NCBI GenBank assembly: GCA_913778205.1
Contig: CAJYUW010000001.1
Coordinates: 1 to 64,000, forward strand
DNA length: 64,000 bases
DNA from: an uncultured Curtobacterium sp.
Lineage (GTDB): Bacteria > Actinomycetota > Actinomycetes > Actinomycetales > Microbacteriaceae
Direction of reading: 5' to 3'
This document shows positions 52,767 through 62,447 of the stretch, one piece after another. The stretch's first letter is position 1. Each line of letters starts with the position of its first letter. The notes below the pieces were generated by a model, which searched no databases, was not told the origin of the DNA, and was given only the letters and a program-made list of their open reading frames with translations. The position numbers were made by a program, and so were the translations under genes.

Positions 52767-53604
52767 CCCGGGACGTCCCGCCGACGCACCCGACGCCCCG
52801 GTCGGGACGCAGACCGTCCCGGGCTTCCGCGTCCGGCTGTCGAACTTCGACGGCCCGTTCGACCTGCTCCTGTCGCTCATCACGAAGCACGAGCTCGACA
52901 TCACCGAGGTCTCGCTCGGCGCGGTGACGGGGGAGTTCATCGCCTACGTGCGGCAGGCCGAGTCGGCAGACGAGCTCGACGAGGCGAGCGAGTTCCTCGT
53001 CGTCGCCGCCACCCTGCTCGACCTGAAGATCGCCGGGCTCCTGCCGCAGGGCGAGCTCGTCGACGCCGAGGACGTCGCGCTGCTCGAGGCGCGCGACCTG
53101 CTGTTCGCCCGGCTGCTGCAGTACCGCGCGTTCAAGCAGGCGGCCGACTGGTTCGGTTCGCGGTGGGCGGAGGAGTCGCGGCGACACGTGCGACGGGTCC
53201 GGCTCGAGGAGCGGTTCCGTGCGCGCACCCCCGAACTCGTCTGGACGCTCTCGCTGCAGGACTTCGCCGCGCTCGCGACCCTGGCGTTCGCGCCGCGGGA
53301 GATCCCCACCGTCGGGTTGGACCACCTGCACGCACCCCTCGTCAGCATCCGGGAGCAGGCCGCGATCGTCGTCTCGATCCTCCGCACGCGGGCGGACGAG
53401 GACGTGTCGTTCCGCGAGCTGGTCGCCGGGGTCCTGGAGACGGGTATCGTTGTGGCTCGTTTCCTCGCGATCCTCGAGCTGTACCGCAACGCGTCGATCT
53501 CGTTCGAGCAGGTGGAACCGCTCGGGGAACTGCTGCTGCGGTGGACCGCCGAGGACTGGTCCGACGAGAGCCTCGCCAACCTGGGAGCCGACTATGACGG
53601 ATGA
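52750..53604 (+). CDS. scpA: Segregation and condensation protein A
   Basis: A 284-residue kleisin of the SMC-ScpAB complex. The N-terminal F-D-G-P-F-D-L-L-L-S-L-I-T-K-H-E-L-D-I contacts the SMC neck; the C-terminal winged helix (L-L-R-W-T near 265) binds the SMC cap. GTG 52750 overlaps the parA end by 17 bases. It directly overlaps scpB. Confidence 0.96.
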   Translation: MAPSPDPGRPADAPDAPVGTQTVPGFRVRLSNFDGPFDLLLSLITKHELDITEVSLGAVTGEFIAYVRQAESADELDEASEFLVVAATLLDLKIAGLLPQGELVDAEDVALLEARDLLFARLLQYRAFKQAADWFGSRWAEESRRHVRRVRLEERFRARTPELVWTLSLQDFAALATLAFAPREIPTVGLDHLHAPLVSIREQAAIVVSILRTRADEDVSFRELVAGVLETGIVVARFLAILELYRNASISFEQVEPLGELLLRWTAEDWSDESLANLGADYDG

Positions 53605-54286
53605 CGCGCACGGCCACGGGCACGCACACGACTCGTCGAGCGCCGAACCCGGCGGTGCCGACGAGGTGGCCGACGCCCGCGCGGTCGAACGCTCGCTGCA
53701 CCGCGCCGCCGAGGCCCAGCCGGTCGATCGACAGCTCGAGGCCATCCTCATGATCGCCGACGAGCCGCAGTCGCTCGTCGCGCTCGGCGCTGCGGTCGGT
53801 GCGCCGATCCCGGCCGTGCGACAGGCGATCGAGCGGCTCGTCGCGGACTTCGACGGCGTCGACGGGACGGTCCGGCGGGGCTTCGAGCTCCGCGAGGTCG
53901 GCGGCGGCTGGCGCTTCTACGTCCGGCAGGAGCTCGACGACGTCGTGGAGCAGTTCGTCGAGCAGGAGCGACCCTCCCGGCTGTCCCAGGCAGCACTGGA
54001 GACCCTCGCGGTGGTCGCCTACAAGCAGCCGATCACCCGCTCGCAGATCGCCTCGATCCGGGCGGTGAACGTCGACGGCGTCGTCCGCACGCTCGTCGCG
54101 CGCGGCCTCATCGAGGAGTCGTTCACGGACGCCGAGACCGGCGCCATCAACTACGTCACGTCCGACCTGCTCCTGCAGCAGCTCGGCATCAACTCGCTCG
54201 ACGAGCTGCCGCTCATCTCGCCCCTCCTGGACGACGGTGCGGACGGCTTCGGGCAGAACGAAGGGATCCCCGATGGCCGCGCATGA
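53594..54286 (+). CDS. scpB: Segregation and condensation protein B
   Basis: A 230-residue partner of ScpA with two winged helices (R-Q-L-E-A-I-L-M-I-A-D-E-P-Q near 45 and A-L-E-T-L-A-V-V-A-Y-K-Q-P-I-T-R near 130). The first 35 residues are His/Ala-rich (H-G-H-G-H-A-H) and disordered, longer than usual. It overlaps scpA by 11 bases and rluB by 14. Confidence 0.96.
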   Translation: MTDDAHGHGHAHDSSSAEPGGADEVADARAVERSLHRAAEAQPVDRQLEAILMIADEPQSLVALGAAVGAPIPAVRQAIERLVADFDGVDGTVRRGFELREVGGGWRFYVRQELDDVVEQFVEQERPSRLSQAALETLAVVAYKQPITRSQIASIRAVNVDGVVRTLVARGLIEESFTDAETGAINYVTSDLLLQQLGINSLDELPLISPLLDDGADGFGQNEGIPDGRA

Positions 54287-56117
54287 GGAAGAACGACGAG
54301 GCGGCTCCGGTCGGCGGGACGGTTCCGACCGGCCTGGAGGCCCGTCCCGCGACCGCAGCGCCGGCTCCGGTCGGTCGGGTGGCCGGTTCGGCGGCGGGGG
54401 CCGCGACGAGCGCGGCGACCGCGGTGGGTACCGCGGCCGGGACGAGCGTGGTGGTCGGGACGAGCGTGGCGGCCGTGGTGGTCAGGAGCGACGCGACGGC
54501 CGTGGTGCCGCCGACGGCGGGTACCGGGGTCGGGACGATCGTGGGTCGTCGTCGGGTGGGTACCGCGGGCGTGATGAGCGTCCGTCGTCCGGTGGCTACC
54601 GTGGGCGTGATGAGCGTCCGCAGTCGGGTGGGTACCGTGGGCGTGATGAGCGTCCGCAATCGGGTGGGTACCGTGGGCGTGATGAGCGTCCGTCGTCGGG
54701 TGGGTACCGGGGGCGGGACGAGCGGTCCGGTGGTGATCGCGGTCGGAACGACCGCCAGCAGGGCGGCTACCGCGGCCGTGACGACCGTGGGGCGTCGAGT
54801 GGCGGGTACCGGGGTCGCGACGATCGTGGGGCCTCGAGTGGCGGGTACCGCGGGCGTGACGAGCGGTCCCGTGGTGATGGCGACCGGTTCGTGAGCCGGA
54901 ACGACCGCCAGCAGGGCGACCGCGGTGGGTTCGTCCGCCGCGAGGACGAGCGTCGCGGTGGCGACCGTGGCGGCTTCCGCGGGCGGGACGACCGTCGTGG
55001 TGCGGACCGTGACGGGGTCCGCGGCCGGGACGACCGGCCGGGTGCGTCCCGCCGCGACGACGATCGACGGCGCGACCCTGCCCGGGAGGACCGTCGTACC
55101 CCGGACGGCCGTCCGAGCACGGTCTGGCACAACGGCCGCCGGTACGTCGGCGGCACCACGACCGCGCGCAACGCCGACCGTCCGCGTGGCGCCGCACCGC
55201 GGGGCGCATCCCCGCGGCGCACCGACCGCACCACGACCCCGCGGCCAGAGGGCACCCGCGACGAGCACGGCCAGCCGCTGGAGGGCACGCCCGAGCGGCC
55301 GCTCATCCCGGACTGGGACGCGGCGGACGGAACCGCGACCACCTGGGCTGAGCCGGGCCTCCCGGCCGGTGGTGAGCGCCTGCAGAAGGTGATCGCCGCT
55401 GCCGGCGTGGCGTCCCGGCGGGTCGCGGAGAACCTCATCGTCGAGGGGCGCGTCACGGTGAACGGTGTGGTCGTGGAGGAACTCGGTCGTCGCGTCGACC
55501 CGGACGCGGACGAGGTGGCCGTCGACGGCGTCCCCGTGCAGACCGACACCTCGAAGCGCTACGTCGTGCTCAACAAGCCCGTCGGGATCGTGTCGAGCCT
55601 GCAGGACGAGCGGGGCCGTCGCGACCTGTCCGAGTTCGTCGACCGCTACGAGGAGCGCCTGTTCAACGTCGGTCGGCTCGACGCCGAGACCTCGGGGCTG
55701 ATCGTGCTGACGAACGACGGCGACCTCGCGCACGTGCTCGCGCACCCGTCGTTCGGCGTGTCGAAGACGTACATCGCGAAGGTGCACGGGAACGTCAACC
55801 CCGCGACCGTGCAGCGACTGCTGGACGGGGTCGAGCTCGAGGACGGCCCGATCGCCGCCGACAAGGTGCGCCTGCTCGAGTCGTCGCGCGGGGAGTCGCT
55901 CGTCGAGGTCACGCTGCACTCCGGACGCAACCGGATCGTCCGCCGCATGCTCGACGAGGTCGGCCACCCGGTGCTCGAACTCGTTCGTCGGTCGTTCGGG
56001 CCGCTCCAGCTCGGGAGCCTGCCGATCGGCAGGACGCGTGAGCTGACGACGGTCGAACTCGGCAAACTGCTCGCCGTCGCACGCGGCGGACGCACGAGCG
56101 GTGATGCCGACTCGTGA
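54273..56117 (+). CDS. rluB: rRNA pseudouridine synthase RluB-like with repeat-rich N-terminus
   Basis: A 614-residue protein. Residues about 370-420 form an S4 RNA-binding domain (L-Q-K-V-I-A-A-A-G-V-A-S-R-R); residues 430-605 are the RsuA/RluB catalytic domain with Asp470 in G-R-L-D-A-E-T-S-G-L and S-G-R-N-R-I-V-R-R-M-L. The first 300 residues are low-complexity Arg/Gly/Asp with about nine copies of G-G-Y-R-G-R-D-E-R-P-x-S, an RGG-like RNA-binding tail, making it about twice the usual length. It modifies 23S rRNA. AAGGG lies before the ATG. Confidence 0.92.
   Translation: MAAHEEERRGGSGRRDGSDRPGGPSRDRSAGSGRSGGRFGGGGRDERGDRGGYRGRDERGGRDERGGRGGQERRDGRGAADGGYRGRDDRGSSSGGYRGRDERPSSGGYRGRDERPQSGGYRGRDERPQSGGYRGRDERPSSGGYRGRDERSGGDRGRNDRQQGGYRGRDDRGASSGGYRGRDDRGASSGGYRGRDERSRGDGDRFVSRNDRQQGDRGGFVRREDERRGGDRGGFRGRDDRRGADRDGVRGRDDRPGASRRDDDRRRDPAREDRRTPDGRPSTVWHNGRRYVGGTTTARNADRPRGAAPRGASPRRTDRTTTPRPEGTRDEHGQPLEGTPERPLIPDWDAADGTATTWAEPGLPAGGERLQKVIAAAGVASRRVAENLIVEGRVTVNGVVVEELGRRVDPDADEVAVDGVPVQTDTSKRYVVLNKPVGIVSSLQDERGRRDLSEFVDRYEERLFNVGRLDAETSGLIVLTNDGDLAHVLAHPSFGVSKTYIAKVHGNVNPATVQRLLDGVELEDGPIAADKVRLLESSRGESLVEVTLHSGRNRIVRRMLDEVGHPVLELVRRSFGPLQLGSLPIGRTRELTTVELGKLLAVARGGRTSGDADS
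54521..54870 (+). repeat. 36-bp coding tandem repeat in rluB
   Basis: Units near GGTACCGTGGGCGTGATGAG plus 16 bases recur about nine times; five central copies are over 90% alike. Each encodes G-G-Y-R-G-R-D-E-R-P-x-S. Confidence 0.9.
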
Positions 56118-56199
56118 ATATTGCATGCAGAATGATTTGATCGCGGCTGGCTAGCCTCCCCGAGCGACCGACGAGGTCGCCACGATCGGAGGAACGCCC

Positions 56200-58548
56200 A
56201 TGCCCCCCAGGACCCGCGCGACGCGCCGGACCCTCGCCGTCGCCGCGTTCGCGGCGCCGATGACCATCGTCGGGTCGTCGGTCGCGATGGCGGTCGCGCC
56301 CGTGACAGCGGACGCGGCGTCCGGGTCGCCGGCCGACCACCCCGTCGACATCGTCGCCGGGCAGACGACGTCGATCGTCGTCCCCGCCGACGACGGCGGG
56401 GTCGTGGCCTTCACGGGAGCGGGCCGCCAGAGCCGGCCGGTCGCGTACGCCGACGCCGACGCCGCGGAGGCGGCGGGGCTCACGACGTTCCGTGCGGTCT
56501 CGTCGTCGAACGGCCTGTTCCGGCTCGTCTCCGAGGGGACCGCACAGTGCCTCGACGTCGACTTCGCTGCACCGGACCGGTACGGGGTCCTCCTGACCGA
56601 CGTCGGATGCGACGTGCCGTCTGGCCTGTGGGACGTCGACGGCGGCGTCCTGACGGACGCCGACGGGCTGTCGGTCGGCGGCGGCCTCACCGACGTCGGC
56701 GGGCGCCCGGCCGTGTCCGTCGTGGACGGCGCCGGCGGCGCCCAGACGTCCGTGGCGCTCGACCGGCAGGCGGCGCCGGAGGCCCTCGCGGACATCGACA
56801 TCACGGTCGGGACCGGACCGTCGGACCGGGCCGTCGCGAGCGGGACCGCCCCCGTGGGCACCGAGGTGATCGTCTCCGACCCCCGGGGCGCCGAGCGCGG
56901 TCGCGCCGTCACGGACGCCGCGGGCCGGTGGAGCACCGGGCTCGGCCCCGTCGACTCGAACGGCGGGCCGGCGCCCGTCGTGGTCTCCGCCTACCGCGCC
57001 GTCACGGAGCTCGTCGCCCGCGGTTCCGCGGTGATCCCGTACGGCGACCCGATCTCGATCCCCGCGGAACCGGTCCGGGTGGCCGACGACGGGACGGTCG
57101 CGGTGTCCGGTTCCGGGGCGGCGGGAGGCGTCGTGTCCGTCCGCTCCGGCGGCACCGCCGACCCGGTCGAGGTCGGCGCGGACGGTTCGTGGGCACTCCG
57201 CGTCACGACGTCGGCGGAGCGGTCGGCGGCCGACATCGTCCTCGAGCAGCGGGCGCCCGGCGGGGACGTCTCCCGGCTGCTGGTGGAGGCTCGGGCATCG
57301 GAGGTCGACGCGTCCGTCGTCTTCCCGACCGACCCGGACGAACCCGCCTACGTCGAGGGTGACGGCACCCCGGAGTCGACGTACGTCGTGCTCGACGCCG
57401 GCACCGAGGTCGGCAGCGCCGTGGCGGACGCGACGGGACACTACGAGGTCGAGCTCGAGGCGCCCGGGGCCGGTGGCGTCCACGAGTACACCGTCGAGGA
57501 ACGCGTCGGAGCGCAGACCCTCGCCACCGCGACCCTCTCCGCGGACTACGGGGCCGCCGTCGCGATCACGGCGCCCGCCGACGGCGACGACGTCCAGGGG
57601 GACCTCCGCGTCACCGGGACGGGCGAGCCCGGAGCCGAGGTGACCGTCGAGGTCGGCGGACGGGAGGTCAACGCGCTGGTCGGCGACGACGGCACGTGGG
57701 AGGCGTCGACGGCCCCGGTCACGGACGCCCCGTTCGCGATCGTGCTCGGGGCCGACGCCACGTACACGTCGCGGAGCCGCCCGGTGTGGATCGGGACGGG
57801 CACCCCGGGTGCGACGGTCCGGCTCTCCCTCATAGGCGACGGCGCTGGCACGTCCGGTCGCTCGGTCGACCGCGTCGTCCGGCCGGACGGCACCTGGCGG
57901 ATCGACGCCGACGACCTGACCCTCGACGACGGCCCGGACCACCGCGTGGACCTCGTCCTCACGGGCGATTCCGGCGGACAGGAACGACTCACCACCGACC
58001 TCCGGTTCGACCGCCGCCCCGTGACCCTCACCACCGTGGCGGACGGCGGGACGATCGCGCCCGTGGACGGTCGCGTCACGCTCGAGGGACGGGGGACTCC
58101 GGGCGACCTCATCACGATGGTGCTCGACGGGGTCGCTCGGCCCCGGGCGGTCACGGTGCGCGCGGACGGCACCTGGACGATGCGCGACCAGGTCATCACG
58201 GTCGGATCACACGTCGCGCACTTCGTCGGCGTGCACGGCACCTCCGGGGACCTCCGCTTCACCGTCGAGTCCGACGCGGCAGCGCTGACGGTCACCTCCC
58301 CGGCGCCGGGCGACGTGGTCGACGCCGGTGCTGGGGGCGTGCTGGTGACCGGCCGGGCGGAGCCGGGCAAGCTCGGCGGCGTCGAGCTGCGACCGGGCCA
58401 GCTGCGGTCCTTCGTCGCGGACGACCTCGGGCGGTGGTCCGTGCGGGTACCGGCGCCGGACGGCCCCGCGACCCTGCGTGCGTTCGCGCTCGGGGCGGCA
58501 CCGGTCGAGTTCCCGGTGACCGTCCGGTCCACACCGCAGGGCGGCTGA
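56200..58548 (+). CDS. Secreted multi-domain Ig-like repeat protein, paralog 1
   Basis: A 782-residue exported protein. A signal peptide covers about residues 1-38 (R-R-T-L-A-V-A-A-F-A-A-P). Residues about 80-170 look like a ricin-type beta-trefoil fragment (N-G-L-F-R-L-V, Q-C-L-D-V-D, S-G-L-W-D-V). The rest is six or seven bacterial Ig-like modules marked by [27 protein letters not shown] and G-R-A-E-P-G-K-L. No sortase motif or C-terminal anchor is seen. A GGAGG ribosome binding site precedes the ATG; TAGCCT at 56152-56157 may be the -10 box. It is a close tandem paralog of the next gene. Role unknown; adhesion or carbohydrate binding is plausible. Confidence 0.8.
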   Translation: MPPRTRATRRTLAVAAFAAPMTIVGSSVAMAVAPVTADAASGSPADHPVDIVAGQTTSIVVPADDGGVVAFTGAGRQSRPVAYADADAAEAAGLTTFRAVSSSNGLFRLVSEGTAQCLDVDFAAPDRYGVLLTDVGCDVPSGLWDVDGGVLTDADGLSVGGGLTDVGGRPAVSVVDGAGGAQTSVALDRQAAPEALADIDITVGTGPSDRAVASGTAPVGTEVIVSDPRGAERGRAVTDAAGRWSTGLGPVDSNGGPAPVVVSAYRAVTELVARGSAVIPYGDPISIPAEPVRVADDGTVAVSGSGAAGGVVSVRSGGTADPVEVGADGSWALRVTTSAERSAADIVLEQRAPGGDVSRLLVEARASEVDASVVFPTDPDEPAYVEGDGTPESTYVVLDAGTEVGSAVADATGHYEVELEAPGAGGVHEYTVEERVGAQTLATATLSADYGAAVAITAPADGDDVQGDLRVTGTGEPGAEVTVEVGGREVNALVGDDGTWEASTAPVTDAPFAIVLGADATYTSRSRPVWIGTGTPGATVRLSLIGDGAGTSGRSVDRVVRPDGTWRIDADDLTLDDGPDHRVDLVLTGDSGGQERLTTDLRFDRRPVTLTTVADGGTIAPVDGRVTLEGRGTPGDLITMVLDGVARPRAVTVRADGTWTMRDQVITVGSHVAHFVGVHGTSGDLRFTVESDAAALTVTSPAPGDVVDAGAGGVLVTGRAEPGKLGGVELRPGQLRSFVADDLGRWSVRVPAPDGPATLRAFALGAAPVEFPVTVRSTPQGG

Positions 58549-58612
58549 CCTCCGCGGCGCGGCGACCACCCCGCCGCGGCGCGCGGCGACCACCTCGGCG
58601 CGGCGCCGAGTC

Positions 58613-58704
58613 GTGCGGCGCTCGAACCGTGCGGCGTCCGGACCGTGCGGCGCCGGGCCGTGCGGCGCCGGGCCGTGCGGCGCTGAGCCATGCGGCGCCG
58701 GAAC
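58613..58704 (+). repeat. 15-16 bp tandem repeat, six units
   Basis: Units like GTGCGGCGCCGGGCC start at 58613, 58629, 58645, 58660, 58675 and 58690. They fill the gap between the two paralogous genes. Confidence 0.88.
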
Positions 58705-58842
58705 GCGCTCCGCTGGGCCGTGCGGCGACCACGCCGCCGCGGTCCGGTACCGCCACCGGCCTGAGCGCCCTCGCCGCACACGACCCGTACCACCTCGGAA
58801 CGACGACGCTCGACGCCGTCGGCCTCTCGACGAAGGAAGACC

Positions 58843-61116
58843 ATGCACCCTCGAACGCTCCCCGCCCTGACGACCGTCCTCGCGACGATCGGTGCCGCGT
58901 CGGCTATCGGCGCGACCGGACCCGCCCTCGCTCCGCCGACCGTCCCCGCCGAGCCGGCCGCCCTCTCCACACCGCTCGTGCTCGACGGTCCCGGCGACGG
59001 GGTGATCGCCTTCACCGGGTCCGTGCGCAACGCCCGCGTCGGGCACCACGCCGACCGTGCGGCCGCCGAGCGCGCCGGTCTGACGACGTTCGACGTCCGG
59101 TCGGCGCACAACGGGTTCCTCCGCTTCGTGGTCTCCGGGACGTCGACCTGCCTCGACCTGCAGCCGTTCGCGTCCGGTGCGGTCGCGGCCCCGACGGACA
59201 ACGGCTGCGTCGCATCGTCCGGACTGTGGACCGTGGACGACGGGGACATCGTGTCCGCGAGCGGACCGGTCCTGACCGACGAGCTCGTGACGGTCGACGG
59301 CACGCCCTCGATCGTCGCGGCGAACGACCACGCGCTGGGTGCGCCGACGGACATCGTCGTCCGGTACGGCGGAGCGCTCCCCGCCGCCGCTGCCGACTTC
59401 TCGGTGCCGACGGGACCGGATGACCGCGTGGTGGCGTCCGGCACCGGCCGGACCGGCGACGAGGTCCTGCTGTCGGACGGTGTCGGGAACGAGCTCGGGA
59501 CGGCGGAGGTCCAGGCCGACGGCCGATGGCAGGCTGCCGTCACGCGGCGGGACGACGCAGGCGGGCCCCTCGACGTCCTCGTCTCGGTCGTCCGGGCCGA
59601 CGCTGTGGTGGGACGCTCCTGGCACGAGGTCGCGTACGGCGCCGCCGTCACGGTCGACCAGTCCTCCGTCCCACGCGGAGCGGTGGAGCTCACCGGCACC
59701 GGCGAAGCCGGCGCGCGGGTCTCGGTCGCGGGCGGTGCCGACGCCGACCCGACGACGGTCGCGGCGGACCGGACGTGGCGCGTCCGGGCGACCGTGCGAG
59801 CCGAGGTCGGACAGCGCTTCGTCGTCCAGCAGGTCGGTGCCGGCGGCGCACGGAGCGCCGTGCAGGTGCCGGTGGACGATGCGTCGGTCGTCGACGCCGG
59901 AGCCGTGTTCCCGGTCGACGACGTGGAGCCCGCGTACATCGAGGGCGACACCGAGCCCGGCCGCGAGGTCGAGGCCCGGAACGCCGACAGGGACCTCATC
60001 GGCTCTGCGACGGCCGACCGCTACGGGCACTACGAGATCGACGTGCCGGCCCCGGGACGAGGAGGGGCTGCATCGTTCGACGTCGTCGAGTCCGAGGGGG
60101 GATCAGCGGTGTCGAACGGGTCGGTCGAGTTCGACTTCGGCGCCCCGGTCGTCATCACCGAACCCACCGGCGGTGCCGAGGTCGGTGACCGCTACGACGT
60201 CGGCGGCACGGGCGAGCCCGGCGCCGAGGTCGCGCTCGAGGTCGACGGCGCGACCGTGCGCACGACCGTCGGCGACGACGGGCGGTGGACCGCGGAGGTC
60301 GGGGCCGAGGTCGACCCCACCTTCCGGCTCGACGGACCCGACACGCTCCGGTTCTCCGACCGGAGCAAGCCGGCGCTGACCGGGACGGGAGCCCCCGGCG
60401 CGACCGTGCGCTTCCAGCCGAAGGGATCCGGCGACGCGTCCGACGCCACCGAGACGACCGTGCACGACGACGGCACGTGGCGCATCGACGGAGCCGACCT
60501 CCGTGTGCGGGTGCCCGACGACCACGACGCCGCGGTGGTGCACCGACCCGGTGCCGACCAGGAGGTGCGACCGATCCGCCTCGAGGCCGACGTCCGACCG
60601 GTCGCGGTGACCTCGCCGTCGGACGGGGACGTCGTCCGGACCACCGACGGCCGGGTCACGATCACGGGCACCGCCACGCCGGGCGACCACGTCACGATGG
60701 TCGCGAACGACGTCACGATGCCCCGGAGCGTGACCGTCTCCGCCGACGGCACGTGGGAGATGACGCAGGTCTTCGCCGCGGGGGACCACTCGCTCCGGTT
60801 CGTCACCGAGAACGGCTCCCTCGCCGGACACCGGATCACCGTCGAGCCCGACGGCGTCGGCACCCTCGTCGTCACCTCGCCACGACCGGGAGCGGTGGTC
60901 GACGGGACCGCGGGGGTGCTCTTCACCGGGTCGGCGACCCCGGGCAGCCTCGTCTCCCTGCGGTTCGACCGCCCGGTCGGTCCGGCGACGTCGGTCGTCG
61001 CGGGGCCCGACGGGTCGTGGAGCGTCCGCGCCACCCGTGCACCGTTCGGCGACGTCACCGTGTACGCCTCGGTCGCGGGCGGTGTGCCGTCCCGCTTCGC
61101 GCTCACGGTCCAGTAG
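58843..61116 (+). CDS. Secreted multi-domain Ig-like repeat protein, paralog 2
   Basis: A 757-residue protein organised like its upstream paralog: signal peptide (about 1-30), lectin-like stretch (N-G-F-L-R-F-V, T-C-L-D-L-Q, S-G-L-W-T-V) and six or seven Ig-like modules ([54 protein letters not shown]). A GAAGGAAG site precedes ATG. The two align end to end by eye with conserved cysteines in the lectin part. They probably arose by tandem duplication between rluB and tyrA, which are neighbours in relatives. Function unknown. Confidence 0.8.
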   Translation: MHPRTLPALTTVLATIGAASAIGATGPALAPPTVPAEPAALSTPLVLDGPGDGVIAFTGSVRNARVGHHADRAAAERAGLTTFDVRSAHNGFLRFVVSGTSTCLDLQPFASGAVAAPTDNGCVASSGLWTVDDGDIVSASGPVLTDELVTVDGTPSIVAANDHALGAPTDIVVRYGGALPAAAADFSVPTGPDDRVVASGTGRTGDEVLLSDGVGNELGTAEVQADGRWQAAVTRRDDAGGPLDVLVSVVRADAVVGRSWHEVAYGAAVTVDQSSVPRGAVELTGTGEAGARVSVAGGADADPTTVAADRTWRVRATVRAEVGQRFVVQQVGAGGARSAVQVPVDDASVVDAGAVFPVDDVEPAYIEGDTEPGREVEARNADRDLIGSATADRYGHYEIDVPAPGRGGAASFDVVESEGGSAVSNGSVEFDFGAPVVITEPTGGAEVGDRYDVGGTGEPGAEVALEVDGATVRTTVGDDGRWTAEVGAEVDPTFRLDGPDTLRFSDRSKPALTGTGAPGATVRFQPKGSGDASDATETTVHDDGTWRIDGADLRVRVPDDHDAAVVHRPGADQEVRPIRLEADVRPVAVTSPSDGDVVRTTDGRVTITGTATPGDHVTMVANDVTMPRSVTVSADGTWEMTQVFAAGDHSLRFVTENGSLAGHRITVEPDGVGTLVVTSPRPGAVVDGTAGVLFTGSATPGSLVSLRFDRPVGPATSVVAGPDGSWSVRATRAPFGDVTVYASVAGGVPSRFALTVQ

Positions 61117-61189
61117 GTGCAGGGGGGTCGTCGGGCAGTGTGCCCGACGACCCCGCTGCCGCGAGGGGTGCTGCTCGCCGCACGTGCTC

Positions 61190-61293
61190 GCACCACCGGG
61201 GGCGCGCCACACGTGTCCGCACCACCGGGGGCGCGCCGCACGTGTCCGCACCACCCGGGCGCGCGCCGCACGTGTCCGCACCACCCGGGGGCG
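61190..61293 (+). repeat. 29-30 bp tandem repeat, 3.5 units
   Basis: Units near GCACCACCGGGGGCGCGCCG plus CACGTGTCC start at 61190, 61219, 61248 and 61278 (partial), just before the tyrA promoter. Confidence 0.9.
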
Positions 61294-61310
61294 TCGCGGT
61301 GCCGCGCCGG

Positions 61311-61316
61311 TAGGCT
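61311..61316 (+). promoter_or_regulatory. -10 box (TAGGCT) of tyrA
   Basis: TAGGCT lies 6 bases before GTG 61323, a leaderless layout. Confidence 0.65.
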
Positions 61317-61322
61317 TGGCGG

Positions 61323-62447
61323 GTGACCGACGCCCCCGCCCCGCTCGACGAACCGGACATCGACCGGCGGCTCCGCGGACCGGTCCGCGTCGTCGGCGCC
61401 GGGCTCCTCGGCGCGTCGATCGGGCTCGCGCTGCGCGAGAAGGGTGTGGACGTCGTCCTCGACGACGTCTCGCCCGCGGCCCTGGCGCTCGCCGTCGACT
61501 ACGGCGCCGGACGTCGACCGACCGACGCGGACGACCCGGAGCTCGTGGTCGTCGCCGTGCCGCCGGACGTCGTCGCGACGGTCGTCGAGCGGGAGCTCGC
61601 CGCGTTCCCCGGCGCGGTCGTGACCGACGTGGCGAGCGTGAAGTCGGGGCCGCTCGCAGCGCTCCGGGCCGCGGGCGTGGACGTCTCCCGCTACATCGGG
61701 TCGCACCCGATGGCCGGACGGGAGCGCAGTGGCCCGACCGCCGCCCGGGCCGACCTATTCGTCGGGCAGCCGTGGGTGATCGCCGGGCACGACGACATCT
61801 CGTACCAGCGGGCGGCCGTGGTCGAGGACCTCGCGCTCGACGTCGGCGCGACCGTCGTCCCGATGGACCCCGAGTCGCACGACCTCGCGGTCGCGTACGT
61901 GTCGCACACCCCCCAGATCGTCTCGACGCTCATGGCGGCCCGGCTCCGCGACGCACCGGACGGCTCGCTCGGCTTGGCCGGCGGCGGTGTCCGGGACGTC
62001 ACCCGGATCGCCGCGAGCGACCCCGGGCTGTGGGTCCAGATCATCGGTGCGAACGCCGAACGGATCCGACCGGTCCTCGCCGACCTCCGCGACGACGTCG
62101 ACCGCGTCCTCGCCGCGCTCGACGACCCGCACGGCCAGGGGTCGCCGCGGACCATCGCCGAGACCATCGCCGCCGGCAACCGCGGGGTCGAGCGGCTGCC
62201 GGGCAAGCACGGCAGCACCAAGCGCTTCGCCCAGGTGGTCGTCCTCGTCGACGACACCCCGGGGCAGATCGCCGCGCTCCTCACGTTCATCGGGGAGATC
62301 GGCATCAATCTCGAGGACATGCGCCTCGAGCACTCACCGGGCGCGCAGATCGGCATCGTGGAGGTGTCGGTCGTCCCCGAGCAGGAACAGCGACTCGTCG
62401 AGGAACTCGAGGGTCGCGGATGGAGGATCGCAGCAGCATGGGCATGA
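61323..62447 (+). CDS. tyrA: Prephenate dehydrogenase
   Basis: A 374-residue enzyme of tyrosine synthesis that oxidatively decarboxylates prephenate. The NAD loop is [11 protein letters not shown] near 25; the active-site His is in [11 protein letters not shown] near 125; and residues 300-374 are an ACT domain ([13 protein letters not shown]) for feedback control. The GTG is set by the leaderless promoter. cmk and der follow, the standard actinobacterial order. Confidence 0.96.
   Translation: MTDAPAPLDEPDIDRRLRGPVRVVGAGLLGASIGLALREKGVDVVLDDVSPAALALAVDYGAGRRPTDADDPELVVVAVPPDVVATVVERELAAFPGAVVTDVASVKSGPLAALRAAGVDVSRYIGSHPMAGRERSGPTAARADLFVGQPWVIAGHDDISYQRAAVVEDLALDVGATVVPMDPESHDLAVAYVSHTPQIVSTLMAARLRDAPDGSLGLAGGGVRDVTRIAASDPGLWVQIIGANAERIRPVLADLRDDVDRVLAALDDPHGQGSPRTIAETIAAGNRGVERLPGKHGSTKRFAQVVVLVDDTPGQIAALLTFIGEIGINLEDMRLEHSPGAQIGIVEVSVVPEQEQRLVEELEGRGWRIAAAWA

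Noticed and set aside
54521-54870. CRISPR-like 36-bp repeats
   Set aside because: The units are directly joined without spacers and encode in-frame peptide repeats of rluB; no cas genes are present.
57546-59999. 817-codon minus-strand open frame
   Set aside because: It is antisense to the two secreted paralogs and shows Ser/Arg/Pro/Thr shadow composition.
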